Assembly (NCBI GenBank): GCA_030152805.1 | Contig: JASLIG010000099.1 | Location: forward strand, 1-50,393 | Direction: 5' to 3' | Length of the DNA stretch: 50,393 nt | Origin: Solirubrobacterales bacterium | Lineage (GTDB): Bacteria > Actinomycetota > Thermoleophilia > Solirubrobacterales > 70-9 | In this document: in pieces, positions 1 through 6,442 of the stretch | How the letters are laid out: every line of letters starts with the position of its first letter | How positions within the stretch are numbered: the stretch's first letter is position 1 | Made by a program: the position numbers and the translations under genes | Notes under the pieces: generated by a model | Seen by the model: the letters and a program-made list of their open reading frames with translations, nothing else | Databases searched by the model: none | Told to the model about the DNA's origin: nothing

Positions 1-720
1 CTCAAACTAGAGAACACCCAGCTCACCCAGCTCGGCAAAGCCCGCCGCGTCGTCGTCTCCAAGGACACGACGACGATCATCGACGGCGCCGGCGAGGCCG
101 ACGCCATCAAGGGCCGGATCGGCCAGATCAAAAACGAGATCGACAACACCGATTCCGACTTCGATCGCGAGAAGCTCCAGGAGCGCCTCGCCAAGCTGGC
201 CGGCGGCGTCGCCGTGGTCAAGGTCGGCGCCGCCACCGAGACCGAGATGAAGGAGAAGAAGCACCGCGTCGAGGACGCGCTGCAGGCGACCCGCGCCGCG
301 CTCGAGGAGGGCGTCGTGCCGGGCGGTGGCGTTGCCCTGCTCAACGCTCAGTCCAACCTCGACGCCGACAAGCACGAGGACCCGGACGAGGCGACCGGCG
401 CTCGCATCGTCCACCGCGCGCTCGAGGAGCCGGTCCGCCAGATCGCCGAGAACTCCGGCCTGGAGGGCTCGGTCGTGGTCAACAAGGTCCGCGACCTGAA
501 GGCCGGCGAAGGCCTCAACGCGGCCGACGGCTCCTACGGGGACCTGATCGCGGCCGGCGTCATCGACCCGACCATGGTCACTCGCTCGGCGCTGCAGAAC
601 GCGGCCTCGATCGCCAAGAACATCCTGGTCACCGAGGCGATTATCGCCGAGCCGCCCGAGAAGGAGGGCGCTGGCGGTGGCATGCCGGGCGGCATGCCCG
701 ACATGGGCGGAATGATGTAG
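1..720 (+). CDS. groEL: Chaperonin GroEL, C-terminal part (5' end outside window)
   Basis: The reading frame is open from base 1 and ends at TAG 718-720, giving about 239 residues of the 60-kDa chaperonin. The part present covers the end of the apical domain, the return through the intermediate domain and the equatorial C-terminus. Family hallmarks visible are KDTTTIIDGAG, the stretch RLAKLAGGVAVVKVGAATE, the EEGVVPGGGVALL segment and a Gly/Met-rich tail ending GGMPDMGGMM. GroEL forms a double-ring ATP-dependent folding chamber in the cytoplasm with GroES. No groES is visible because the window opens inside this gene. A strong hairpin follows the stop. The Gly/Met tail shows that the gene has its natural end. 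Identity is very secure; whether this is the only groEL copy cannot be judged here. Confidence 0.97.
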   Translation, partial: LKLENTQLTQLGKARRVVVSKDTTTIIDGAGEADAIKGRIGQIKNEIDNTDSDFDREKLQERLAKLAGGVAVVKVGAATETEMKEKKHRVEDALQATRAALEEGVVPGGGVALLNAQSNLDADKHEDPDEATGARIVHRALEEPVRQIAENSGLEGSVVVNKVRDLKAGEGLNAADGSYGDLIAAGVIDPTMVTRSALQNAASIAKNILVTEAIIAEPPEKEGAGGGMPGGMPDMGGMM

Positions 721-770
721 CCACGCCTGCCCAGGCGTATCCTCGCCTCAACAGGCGAGTGCGGTTTCAG

Positions 771-796
771 AGAGGCCCGGCAACTGCCGGGCCTCT
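771..796 (+). terminator. Hairpin terminator after groEL
   Basis: AGAGGCCCGG and CCGGGCCTCT form a perfect 10-bp stem around a 6-nt loop, 50 nt after the groEL stop. It is followed by CGCTTT rather than a long T-run. It also sits just beyond the stop of the convergent gene at 801, so it may serve both strands. Confidence 0.75.
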
Positions 797-800
797 CGCT

Positions 801-1895
801 TTACGGGGCCTTGGCGGTTTTCGGAGGCGGTGGAGGCAACGGCGGCAGCAGGCCGGCGTTGTATTCGGCGTACTGGAGGAAGTTGGGGCGGCGGAGCTTG
901 AGGCGGAGGGTGTTGGTGGTGCGGGGGTAGAGGCTGAGGTCGTAGGGGTTGGCGCCCGGGCCGAAGCCGGTGTAGTAGATGAGCATGCGGGTGCGCGGGT
1001 GCTTCACGGTCCAGGCGATCAGCTGTTTGACGAAGCGGGGTTCGTCTTTGCCGGAGACCGCCCACTCGGTGATCGCCAGCGGCTTACCCCTCCACTGCTT
1101 GCCGACGTAGAAGCGGTTGAGGTCTTTCCAGACCGGATATTCGGAGTAGAAGTCGGTGCCTGCCCAGTCGACCCAGCGCGCACCGGGCCAGTAGTTGCCG
1201 GGGAAGTTGCCCTTGACCCGCGGCGATCCGCCCGGCAGCGGGCTCCAGACGATGCTCACCGGGGCCGCCGGCAGGGTGGTCGGGTTCGGCCCCTTTGTGC
1301 GGTTGAGCGGCGGCAGGCCGATTTCGGCCAGCGTCGCGTTGATCCCTTCCAGGCTCTGGCCGCCGCGAACGATCGTGACGATGCGGCGGAAAGCCTGCTT
1401 GTACCAGCCGGTCGTGTGTTCACCCCCCTTCGGCGTGCCGTCGCAGTTGACCGCCGACCAGGCGTTGAGGCAGCGGTTGGGCTCGCCCAGCGGCCTGATG
1501 TAAGCGGGCAGGCCGCGTTTGGCGAAGAAGTCGTTGATCTGCAGCAGGTAGTCGTCGCCGGCCCCGAGCGCGATCTGCTCTGGCGTGATCAGCTCCGCCA
1601 GCGTCTGATCATCGGTCGTGGCGATCGCCACGACCGGCCGGGTCGCCGTTTCCCGCCAGCGTTCGTAGGCCGCGTTGAGGCTGTTCCCCCAGGGGTGGAA
1701 GGTCTCCAGCAGCGCCGGGTGCTTTACCAGCAGCGCGGCGAATTCGTTGAAGGCCTGCGTCGTCCCCTTGTCGCTGACGCCGAGCAGGACACCCGGCTTG
1801 GGTGGCACCAGGGTCAGCGCACGGGCCTGGCTGGCGAGGAGCGCGCCGAACGCCACCGCCAGCACCGCCGCTTGTCTAATCCTCCTCCAGAACAT
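801..1895 (-). CDS. Secreted glycoside-hydrolase-like protein (GH26/clan-A type)
   Basis: The product is 364 residues. The ATG at 1895 was chosen because it is preceded by AGAAGGA and begins a classic signal peptide (MFWRRIRQAAVLAVAFGALL...ARA). A longer frame exists to 1946 but adds an unlikely extension. The mature part resembles a (beta/alpha)8 glycosidase. RPLGEPN with Glu138 fits the acid/base position, and KPLAITEW with Glu277 fits the nucleophile on a late strand, as in clan-A enzymes such as GH26 mannanases. The C-terminus is a proline run. It overlaps the upstream SDR gene by 20 nt, suggesting co-transcription. Function would be exported polysaccharide cleavage or binding. The family assignment is inferred from the two Glu motifs, and the substrate is unknown. 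Confidence 0.6.
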   Translation of the reverse strand: MFWRRIRQAAVLAVAFGALLASQARALTLVPPKPGVLLGVSDKGTTQAFNEFAALLVKHPALLETFHPWGNSLNAAYERWRETATRPVVAIATTDDQTLAELITPEQIALGAGDDYLLQINDFFAKRGLPAYIRPLGEPNRCLNAWSAVNCDGTPKGGEHTTGWYKQAFRRIVTIVRGGQSLEGINATLAEIGLPPLNRTKGPNPTTLPAAPVSIVWSPLPGGSPRVKGNFPGNYWPGARWVDWAGTDFYSEYPVWKDLNRFYVGKQWRGKPLAITEWAVSGKDEPRFVKQLIAWTVKHPRTRMLIYYTGFGPGANPYDLSLYPRTTNTLRLKLRRPNFLQYAEYNAGLLPPLPPPPPKTAKAP

Positions 1896-2757
1896 CGACC
1901 ATCCTTCTCGGCTCGACTCCGAGCTCCTCCGCATCGGCCGTGCCACGCCGGCTGAGCATCGGCACCTCCATCAACTCTGCCTCCTCCCAGGTCGCAAACA
2001 CGGCCTCGCCGAAAACGGAGCGGATCGCGATCAACCCGGCGCGCACGAGCGGCAGTGGCAGGTGGACCAGCGGGCGCGGCCGCCCGGCGACGCGACTGAC
2101 CAGGTCCGACATCTCGTCGTAGCTGAGCGTTTCCGGGCCGGCGAGCTCGTAGCGCGGTCGTCCGTCTCGATCGAGGGCCGCGACCACGCAGCGCGCGGCG
2201 TCCACGGCCCAGATCGGCTCGAAGCGTGCCCGACCGTTACCGGAAACCGGCATGACCGGCAAAAAGGAGAAGCGGCGCAGCAACGTGATCCACGGGTCGG
2301 AATGGTCGTAGACGATCGAGGGGGCGAAGATCGTCGTCTGCAGCGGCGAGGAAGCGACGGCCTGCTCGGCCAGCCACTTGGCGCGGAAGAAGCGCGTGCG
2401 CTGCGCGGCCGCGGCATCGAGGGCGCTGAAGAAGACGAAGCGGCGCACGCTGCTGCGCTCGGCGGCGCGCAGCAGACGCACCGTGGCCAGGCCGTTCAGC
2501 TCTTCGATCCGGTGCGGCGGCTGATCGCGAATCGTCGCCGCCAGGTGGACGACCGTGTCGACGCCGCGTAGCGCCTGGCGCACCAAGTAGGGGTCCGACA
2601 TCTCGCCGAGATCGCCGAGGGCGATCTGCACGTCGACGCGGCGATCGCCCAGCCGGCGCGGCTCACGCACCAGGCACCGCACGTCCTCGCCGCGCTCGAG
2701 CAGCAGCGGCAACAGGCGCGATCCAACGCTTCCAGTCGCTCCGGTCAGCAGCAGCAT
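1876..2757 (-). CDS. NAD(P)-binding SDR-family protein (NmrA/epimerase-like)
   Basis: The product is 293 residues with an atypical short-chain dehydrogenase fold. The N-terminal LLLTGATGSVGSRLLPLLL is the TGxxGxxG dinucleotide site, followed by CLVREP and VVHLAAT. The usual catalytic YxxxK is not evident; FFRAKWLAEQAV occupies that region. This is typical of the NmrA / NDUFA9-like atypical SDRs, which bind NAD(P) for redox sensing or sugar and isoprenoid chemistry. The ATG at 2757 lies 9 nt after TAGCAT (2767-2772, minus strand), so the transcript is probably leaderless. It is the first gene of a two-gene unit with the glycosidase-like gene. The substrate cannot be assigned. Confidence 0.8.
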   Translation of the reverse strand: MLLLTGATGSVGSRLLPLLLERGEDVRCLVREPRRLGDRRVDVQIALGDLGEMSDPYLVRQALRGVDTVVHLAATIRDQPPHRIEELNGLATVRLLRAAERSSVRRFVFFSALDAAAAQRTRFFRAKWLAEQAVASSPLQTTIFAPSIVYDHSDPWITLLRRFSFLPVMPVSGNGRARFEPIWAVDAARCVVAALDRDGRPRYELAGPETLSYDEMSDLVSRVAGRPRPLVHLPLPLVRAGLIAIRSVFGEAVFATWEEAELMEVPMLSRRGTADAEELGVEPRRMVDVLEED

Positions 2758-2802
2758 CGAGCGCCGATGCTAGTGGGGAAGCGTCCTCCGCCGCGCAATC
2801 CG

Positions 2803-2808
2803 TAAAAT
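2803..2808 (+). promoter_or_regulatory. Probable -10 box for the ferredoxin gene
   Basis: TAAAAT lies in an AT-rich break within GC-rich DNA, 76 nt ahead of the ferredoxin start and 30 nt outside the divergent SDR -10 box. No convincing -35 is seen. The leader would carry the AGGAG at 2869-2873. Confidence 0.45.
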
Positions 2809-2884
2809 ATGCATCCGCGCTTTTGGCGGGGGCCTACGAGCCTCCGGCGGCACCGAAACGACGACCCCAGGAGATAAGCCTCGA

Positions 2885-3157
2885 ATGACCTACGTCATCG
2901 CCGAGCCGTGCATCGGCCAGAAGGACAACTCGTGTGTCGAGGTCTGTCCGGTCGACTGCATCCACCCGACGCCGGACGAGCCCGACTACGACTCGGTTGA
3001 GATGCTCTACATCGACCCGGACGAGTGCATCGACTGCGATGCCTGCGTCGAGGCCTGCCCGGTGGACGCCTGCTTCGCCGAGGATCAGCTCCCGGCCGAG
3101 TGGGCCAAGTACGCCGAGATCAACGCCGACTACTACAAGAGCAAGGCCAGCGCCTGA
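2885..3157 (+). CDS. fdxA: 7Fe-type ferredoxin (3Fe-4S plus 4Fe-4S)
   Basis: The product is 90 residues. The first cysteine set is C9-x7-C17-x3-C21-P, the 3Fe-4S pattern of FdxA-type ferredoxins (with a further Cys at 25). The second is C-I-D-C-D-A-C-x3-C-P, a 4Fe-4S cluster motif. The overall charge is strongly acidic, as expected for a soluble electron carrier. Such ferredoxins donate electrons to P450s, oxidoreductases and Rieske enzymes, all of which occur in this window, but no partner can be fixed by position. The ATG at 2885 is supported by AGGAG 11 nt upstream. The gene stands alone between divergent and convergent neighbours. Length is slightly under the usual 105-110 residues because the C-terminal tail is short. 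Confidence 0.93.
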   Translation: MTYVIAEPCIGQKDNSCVEVCPVDCIHPTPDEPDYDSVEMLYIDPDECIDCDACVEACPVDACFAEDQLPAEWAKYAEINADYYKSKASA

Positions 3158-3183
3158 GGGCCTAGCGGCCTAACGCAGCACGT

Positions 3184-3648
3184 TCAGGACGCCTCCCCGT
3201 CGCGCCCACCTCGCGCCAGGTCGAACAGCGAGTCGCGCCGTGGGGAGATATCGAGCTGACGAAGCACCGGCAGCAGATCCCAGCTCACGTCGCTGCGGAT
3301 GAACTTCCCATCGGCGACCGTGTAGACGTTGATGCCCGAGAACGTGACCCGGGAGCCCGTCGCCTCGGCGCCGAGGAACGAGTTGCGGTGCGTGCCAGAT
3401 GCGATCCAGAGGGTGACGACCCTGTCTCCATCCACCAGCTGCCGCTCGATGGTGTGCTCCAGGTCCGGAAAGGCGTCGTAGAGACTTCGGTAAAGCGCCT
3501 TCGTCTGGTCCAGGCTCAAGGCCTCCGACGTGGCGCCAGGGTGTAGCTCGTACTCCGGCGAGAACAGCTCATCGAGGACATCGAAGTTGCCGCGATCCAA
3601 CGCCTCGAATCGCCGCCGGACCAGATCCGCCTTGTCATCCGAAAGCAT
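3184..3648 (-). CDS. SnoaL-like / ester-cyclase-type protein
   Basis: The product is 154 residues in the NTF2-like alpha+beta cone fold. It opens with a helix (LVRRRFEALDRGNFDVLDELFSP). The rest matches SnoaL-like polyketide cyclase relatives: YELHPG, LYRSLYDAFPDLEHTIERQLVDGDRVVTLW and the GINVYTVADGKFIRSDVSWD ending. These proteins bind small hydrophobic ligands, and some catalyse aldol cyclisation or hydrolysis. No polyketide genes are near, so a generic role is more likely. The ATG at 3648 has a strong AAGGGGGG ribosome site on the minus strand. It is monocistronic and convergent with the ferredoxin gene. Confidence 0.75.
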   Translation of the reverse strand: MLSDDKADLVRRRFEALDRGNFDVLDELFSPEYELHPGATSEALSLDQTKALYRSLYDAFPDLEHTIERQLVDGDRVVTLWIASGTHRNSFLGAEATGSRVTFSGINVYTVADGKFIRSDVSWDLLPVLRQLDISPRRDSLFDLARGGRDGEAS

Positions 3649-3721
3649 CCGGACCCCCCTTGTATTTCCTGATTGATAAGCAGTTCTCGTTTGAGCTTAC
3701 TCGTAGAACCGTGTAGTTACC

Positions 3722-3750
3722 TTGACAAGACCTGGGGCGTATCAGACAAT
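3722..3750 (+). promoter_or_regulatory. Consensus-like sigma-A promoter without an obvious ORF
   Basis: TTGACA (3722-3727) is a perfect -35. After exactly 17 nt comes GACAAT (3745-3750), a 4/6 match to the -10. The start of transcription would be near 3757. No convincing protein gene follows, but an intrinsic terminator does, at 4070-4109. Confidence 0.55.
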
Positions 3751-3756
3751 CGTCGG

Positions 3757-4109
3757 CGGCTCAGCATCATCCAGTCGCGGCAGTGGGAGGCCGAGGGCTG
3801 GAGCTGTGCCAGAGGGAGACAAGTGCATCGGAGGAAGCATCAAGCGATCGCTCGTGCTCGCTGAGCACGCCCCGGTCGTGCCGGTTCCTGAGGCTCTCCC
3901 AGTCCATCGAACAGAGCAAAGGGAGCAACGAAGAATGGGGCGATAAAGCGGGGCCGGGGCATCGCCGTCTCTTGGTGCGTCCCTGGTCCTGCTCCGCCCG
4001 ATGTGGATCGTCGCGCTCGCGCCGGGATCCCTAAATTGGGGTCTTTGCGCAGAGAATTTCGGGGCGGAATGGCCCACCCAGTGGAAAAGAACCCAGTGGG
4101 CCATTTTTT
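3757..4109 (+). ncRNA. Candidate non-coding RNA of about 350 nt
   Basis: The 563-nt gap between genes at 3649-4211 has no plausible protein gene: frames on both strands give Arg/Ser/Pro-rich translations and lack ribosome sites. It does contain a good promoter (3722-3750) and, on the same strand, a textbook intrinsic terminator. I could not match the sequence to tmRNA, RNase P RNA, SRP RNA or 6S RNA by eye. The family is therefore unknown, and the 5' end is inferred from the promoter spacing. Confidence 0.35.
4070..4109 (+). terminator. Intrinsic terminator with T-run
   Basis: TGGCCCAC (4070-4077) pairs with GTGGGCCA (4096-4103), extendable outward by A-T pairs, and is followed at once by TTTTTT. 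The T-run exists only on the plus strand, so it ends a rightward transcript. This is the most conventional intrinsic terminator in the window. Confidence 0.75.
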
Positions 4110-4211
4110 AGCTTTAACATCGTTGTTGCGTCGAGTGGCCGCACGCTGGGTCGTCAGCACGATGCTCCAGGTTTGGCGCTCGATGCTTGCTCGATGGACT
4201 GGGAGGGCGGC

Positions 4212-4886
4212 CTAGCGGCCGCCCTCCTGGCTGCCAGGGCATTGCAGTCGATTTTCTGAGCGCTCAGCTTCGCCGCTTGGCAAGCGCTCCCCCGGTGGCC
4301 TGCCAGAGCGACTGCGCTCGAAGCCCATTGCCGCGACCACGGTCGATGTGCCGGCCTCGTCCGATTCGACCAGGCGGGCGGCGGCCCGTGCCTCGATTTC
4401 CTCGATTCGCCCGTATGACCCCGCCTGCTCGTCGGCGACTTCACGGCGGCCCTGCTCGTCGAGGGTCACCGAGCGCCAGCTCATCCAGACGTCATCATCG
4501 TCGTCCATCTTGCCGGCCCGCAGCGAGGCGAGGCCCTCGGCCATGATCGCCTGCAGGATCAGCGCCGCAAACTCCCTCTTGGTCTCAGGAGGGAGCTTGC
4601 GCGCTTCCTCGTCGCTGACGAAGGGGCGCGCGATCGCACGGTAGAAATGCTCGGTCGCCCCACGTCGCTGTTCGGTGCCGACGAATTCGATGCAACCGGC
4701 GTCGAACAGTTCTTTGATGTGATGACCGACCTTGCTGACCCCCTCGCCAATGGCTTTGGCGATTTCGTTTGGGCTTGCCGTGCCTTCGTTGAGGATGGAA
4801 AGCGCGTCGATCCTGATCCGATGCCCGACGGCATAGGCCACCGCCTCGTCAATCGTCTTCCTCTGCCCCTTCGCGGTCGTCGCCAA
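4212..4886 (-). CDS. Winged-helix (ArsR-like) transcriptional regulator
   Basis: The product is 224 residues. The N-terminal 90 or so form a winged helix: HRIRIDALSILNEGTASPNEIAKAIGEGVSKVGHHIKELFDAGCIEFVGTEQRRGATEHFYRA matches the ArsR/GntR-like fold, with recognition helix around VSKVGHHIKEL and the wing RGATEHFYR. The rest is helical and acidic, with a DDDDD run, and probably senses or dimerises. The C-terminus after STVVAAMGFE is low-complexity. A TTG start at 4886 was chosen because GGAGGG lies 8 nt upstream. It is transcribed away from the small peptide gene at 5057 and shares the AT-rich intergenic region with it, so it may control that promoter. No ligand cysteines for metal binding are evident. 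Confidence 0.75.
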   Translation of the reverse strand: MATTAKGQRKTIDEAVAYAVGHRIRIDALSILNEGTASPNEIAKAIGEGVSKVGHHIKELFDAGCIEFVGTEQRRGATEHFYRAIARPFVSDEEARKLPPETKREFAALILQAIMAEGLASLRAGKMDDDDDVWMSWRSVTLDEQGRREVADEQAGSYGRIEEIEARAAARLVESDEAGTSTVVAAMGFERSRSGRPPGERLPSGEAERSENRLQCPGSQEGGR

Positions 4887-4974
4887 GGCTGATCCCTCCA
4901 GTCAAGAGCTGCTCATTGGTAAGGCTGCCGAGGATAGGCGAGTTTCCCTGATTGGTGGGGACCTATACTCAAGC

Positions 4975-5004
4975 TTTACCAAATATTTAGATTTTTCTTA
5001 GTAT
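4975..5004 (+). promoter_or_regulatory. Candidate promoter for the 19-residue peptide gene
   Basis: TTTACC (4975-4980) and TAGTAT (4999-5004) are separated by 18 nt inside the most AT-rich stretch of this part of the window. The boxes match consensus at 4/6 each. Transcription would start near 5011, leaving a leader of about 45 nt that carries GGAGG. Confidence 0.4.
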
Positions 5005-5056
5005 TACCTCCCGATCCCGGTCTCCCGGGCATGCGACTCGAAGGGAGGTGATGGGG

Positions 5057-5116
5057 ATGGCTATCAACGAGGTCAGCGCGGTCATGCCAAGCGTGCAGGT
5101 GTTCAAGCACAACTAG
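5057..5116 (+). CDS. Putative 19-residue peptide gene
   Basis: The frame encodes MAINEVSAVMPSVQVFKHN and ends at TAG 5114-5116. GGAGG at 5044-5048 is 8 nt from this ATG; an in-frame ATG at 5051 is too close to that ribosome site. A promoter-like pair lies upstream and a strong hairpin follows the stop, so the unit has every element of a real gene. I do not recognise the peptide. It has no Cys or signal peptide and is mildly amphipathic. It could be a leader or regulatory peptide, a modified-peptide precursor, or the short coding part of a small RNA. The divergent winged-helix gene is its nearest neighbour. Confidence 0.45.
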   Translation: MAINEVSAVMPSVQVFKHN

Positions 5117-5134
5117 GCGCCGACGCGCTTTGGT

Positions 5135-5163
5135 GGGCCGGTCCCAGGAGGTGGGGCCGGCCC
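5135..5163. terminator. Hairpin between the peptide gene and mrp
   Basis: GGGCCGGTCCC and GGGGCCGGCCC form an 11-bp stem (one G-T pair) with a 7-nt loop. It lies 18 nt after the peptide stop and 12 nt after the stop of the convergent Mrp gene, so it can act in both directions. There is no long T-run on either side. Confidence 0.6.
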
Positions 5164-5175
5164 TCTTGCGGGCCG

Positions 5176-6333
5176 CTACTGGACGACCGGGAGCGGCGTC
5201 CCGCTGAGCGGAGCTGGTTCCGCCGCAGCCGGTGCCGCCTGCAGGACCGGCAGCTCCTGCGGTGTTGAGGAGACGATGCCGCGGGCCACCTGCCGAATCG
5301 CCTGCGCAGCGGGCGAATCGGGTTTGGCGGTGACCAGGGGACTGCCGGTGTCCGCGTGCTCGCGCAGGGCCTCCGATAGCGGCACCTTACCGAGCAGCGG
5401 AATGTCCAGCTCATCGGCGAGCAGCTGCCCACCGCCCTCGCCGAAGATCGTCACCCGCTCTCCCTGGGGGGTGGTGAAGCCGGACATGTTCTCGACCGCG
5501 CCCAGCAGCTCGAGGTCGAACTTGGCCGCCATATCGGCGGCCCGCTTGGCGACCGTCTGCGCGGCGGGCTGGGGAGTGGTGACGAGGACGAACTTGGCCT
5601 GGGGGAGCAACTGCGCCAGCGTCATCGAGACGTCCCCGGTTCCCGGCGGAAGGTCGAGCAGCAGGTACTCGAGCTCGCCCCAGGCGACGTCCTCGAGGAA
5701 TTGCTGGATCGCCTTGTGCAGCATCGGCCCGCGCCAGACGACGGCCGAGTTCTCCTCGACGAAGAAGCCGATCGACATCACCTTGACGCCGCCGGCCGCC
5801 TCGAGCGGCAGGATCTTGCGCTCGGCGTTGACCTCCGGCTTGCTGTTGACGCCGAGCATGCGCGGGATCGAGTAGCCGTAGACGTCGCAGTCCAGCGCGC
5901 CCGCGGGATGGCCTTCGGCGGTCAGCGCCGCTGCCAGGTTGGCGGTCATCGTCGACTTGCCGACGCCGCCCTTGCCCGACGCGACGCAGATCACGTTCTT
6001 GACCTGGGCGAGGGCACCGGCGGGAAGCTTGCCCCGGCCCAGCGTCTGTTGGAGGTTCGTTTTCTCCGAATCGGAGAGCACGTCGAAGCCGACCGCGACC
6101 TCGGTTACGCCCTCCAGCTCGGAGACCTGCTTGGCAACGGCCTGTTCGAAGTGGGAGCGAATCGGGCAGCCCGCTGTGGTCAGCGAGACGACGACCTCGA
6201 CCCGGCCGTCCTCCTTGACCTCGATCGAGCGGACCATGCCCAGCTCGACGATCGAGCGGCGCAGCTCGGGGTCGATCACTGCGCGCAGCTTCTCGGTTAT
6301 CTGATCCTGAGTGGGAAGTGGCATCGAGGTCAT
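5176..6333 (-). CDS. apbC: Mrp/ApbC-family P-loop ATPase, iron-sulfur cluster carrier
   Basis: The product is 385 residues. Residues about 7-95 form a MIP18/DUF59 domain (ITEKLRAVIDPELRRSIVELGMVRSI, then TTAGCPIRSHFEQAV). The P-loop domain follows, with the deviant Walker A GKGGVGKSTMTANLAAAL, the DCDVYGYSIPRMLG switch and LLLDLPPGTGDVSMTLAQL. Mrp/ApbC proteins bind and transfer 4Fe-4S clusters in the cytoplasm. The C-terminal CxxC seen in many homologues is not present here; the end is Ala/Pro-rich. Cys66 (AGCPI) belongs to the DUF59 part. The start is either the ATG at 6333 or MPLPTQ at 6324. The gene is single and convergent with the small peptide unit. Confidence 0.92.
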   Translation of the reverse strand: MTSMPLPTQDQITEKLRAVIDPELRRSIVELGMVRSIEVKEDGRVEVVVSLTTAGCPIRSHFEQAVAKQVSELEGVTEVAVGFDVLSDSEKTNLQQTLGRGKLPAGALAQVKNVICVASGKGGVGKSTMTANLAAALTAEGHPAGALDCDVYGYSIPRMLGVNSKPEVNAERKILPLEAAGGVKVMSIGFFVEENSAVVWRGPMLHKAIQQFLEDVAWGELEYLLLDLPPGTGDVSMTLAQLLPQAKFVLVTTPQPAAQTVAKRAADMAAKFDLELLGAVENMSGFTTPQGERVTIFGEGGGQLLADELDIPLLGKVPLSEALREHADTGSPLVTAKPDSPAAQAIRQVARGIVSSTPQELPVLQAAPAAAEPAPLSGTPLPVVQ

Positions 6334-6442
6334 TCTCGCAGAGCGGCGCAGCGGCAGCCCGCGCGCCGGCTGCCGAGGAGGGGGAGAGTTCGCGTCGTCG
6401 CGCCCTTAGGCCCCGCACGTGTTTTCGAACGAAGGAGGGGTC

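Noticed and set aside
3742..4104. 120-residue reverse frame over the candidate RNA
   Set aside because: Composition is Arg/Pro/Ser-rich, there is no ribosome site, and the terminator works only on the other strand.
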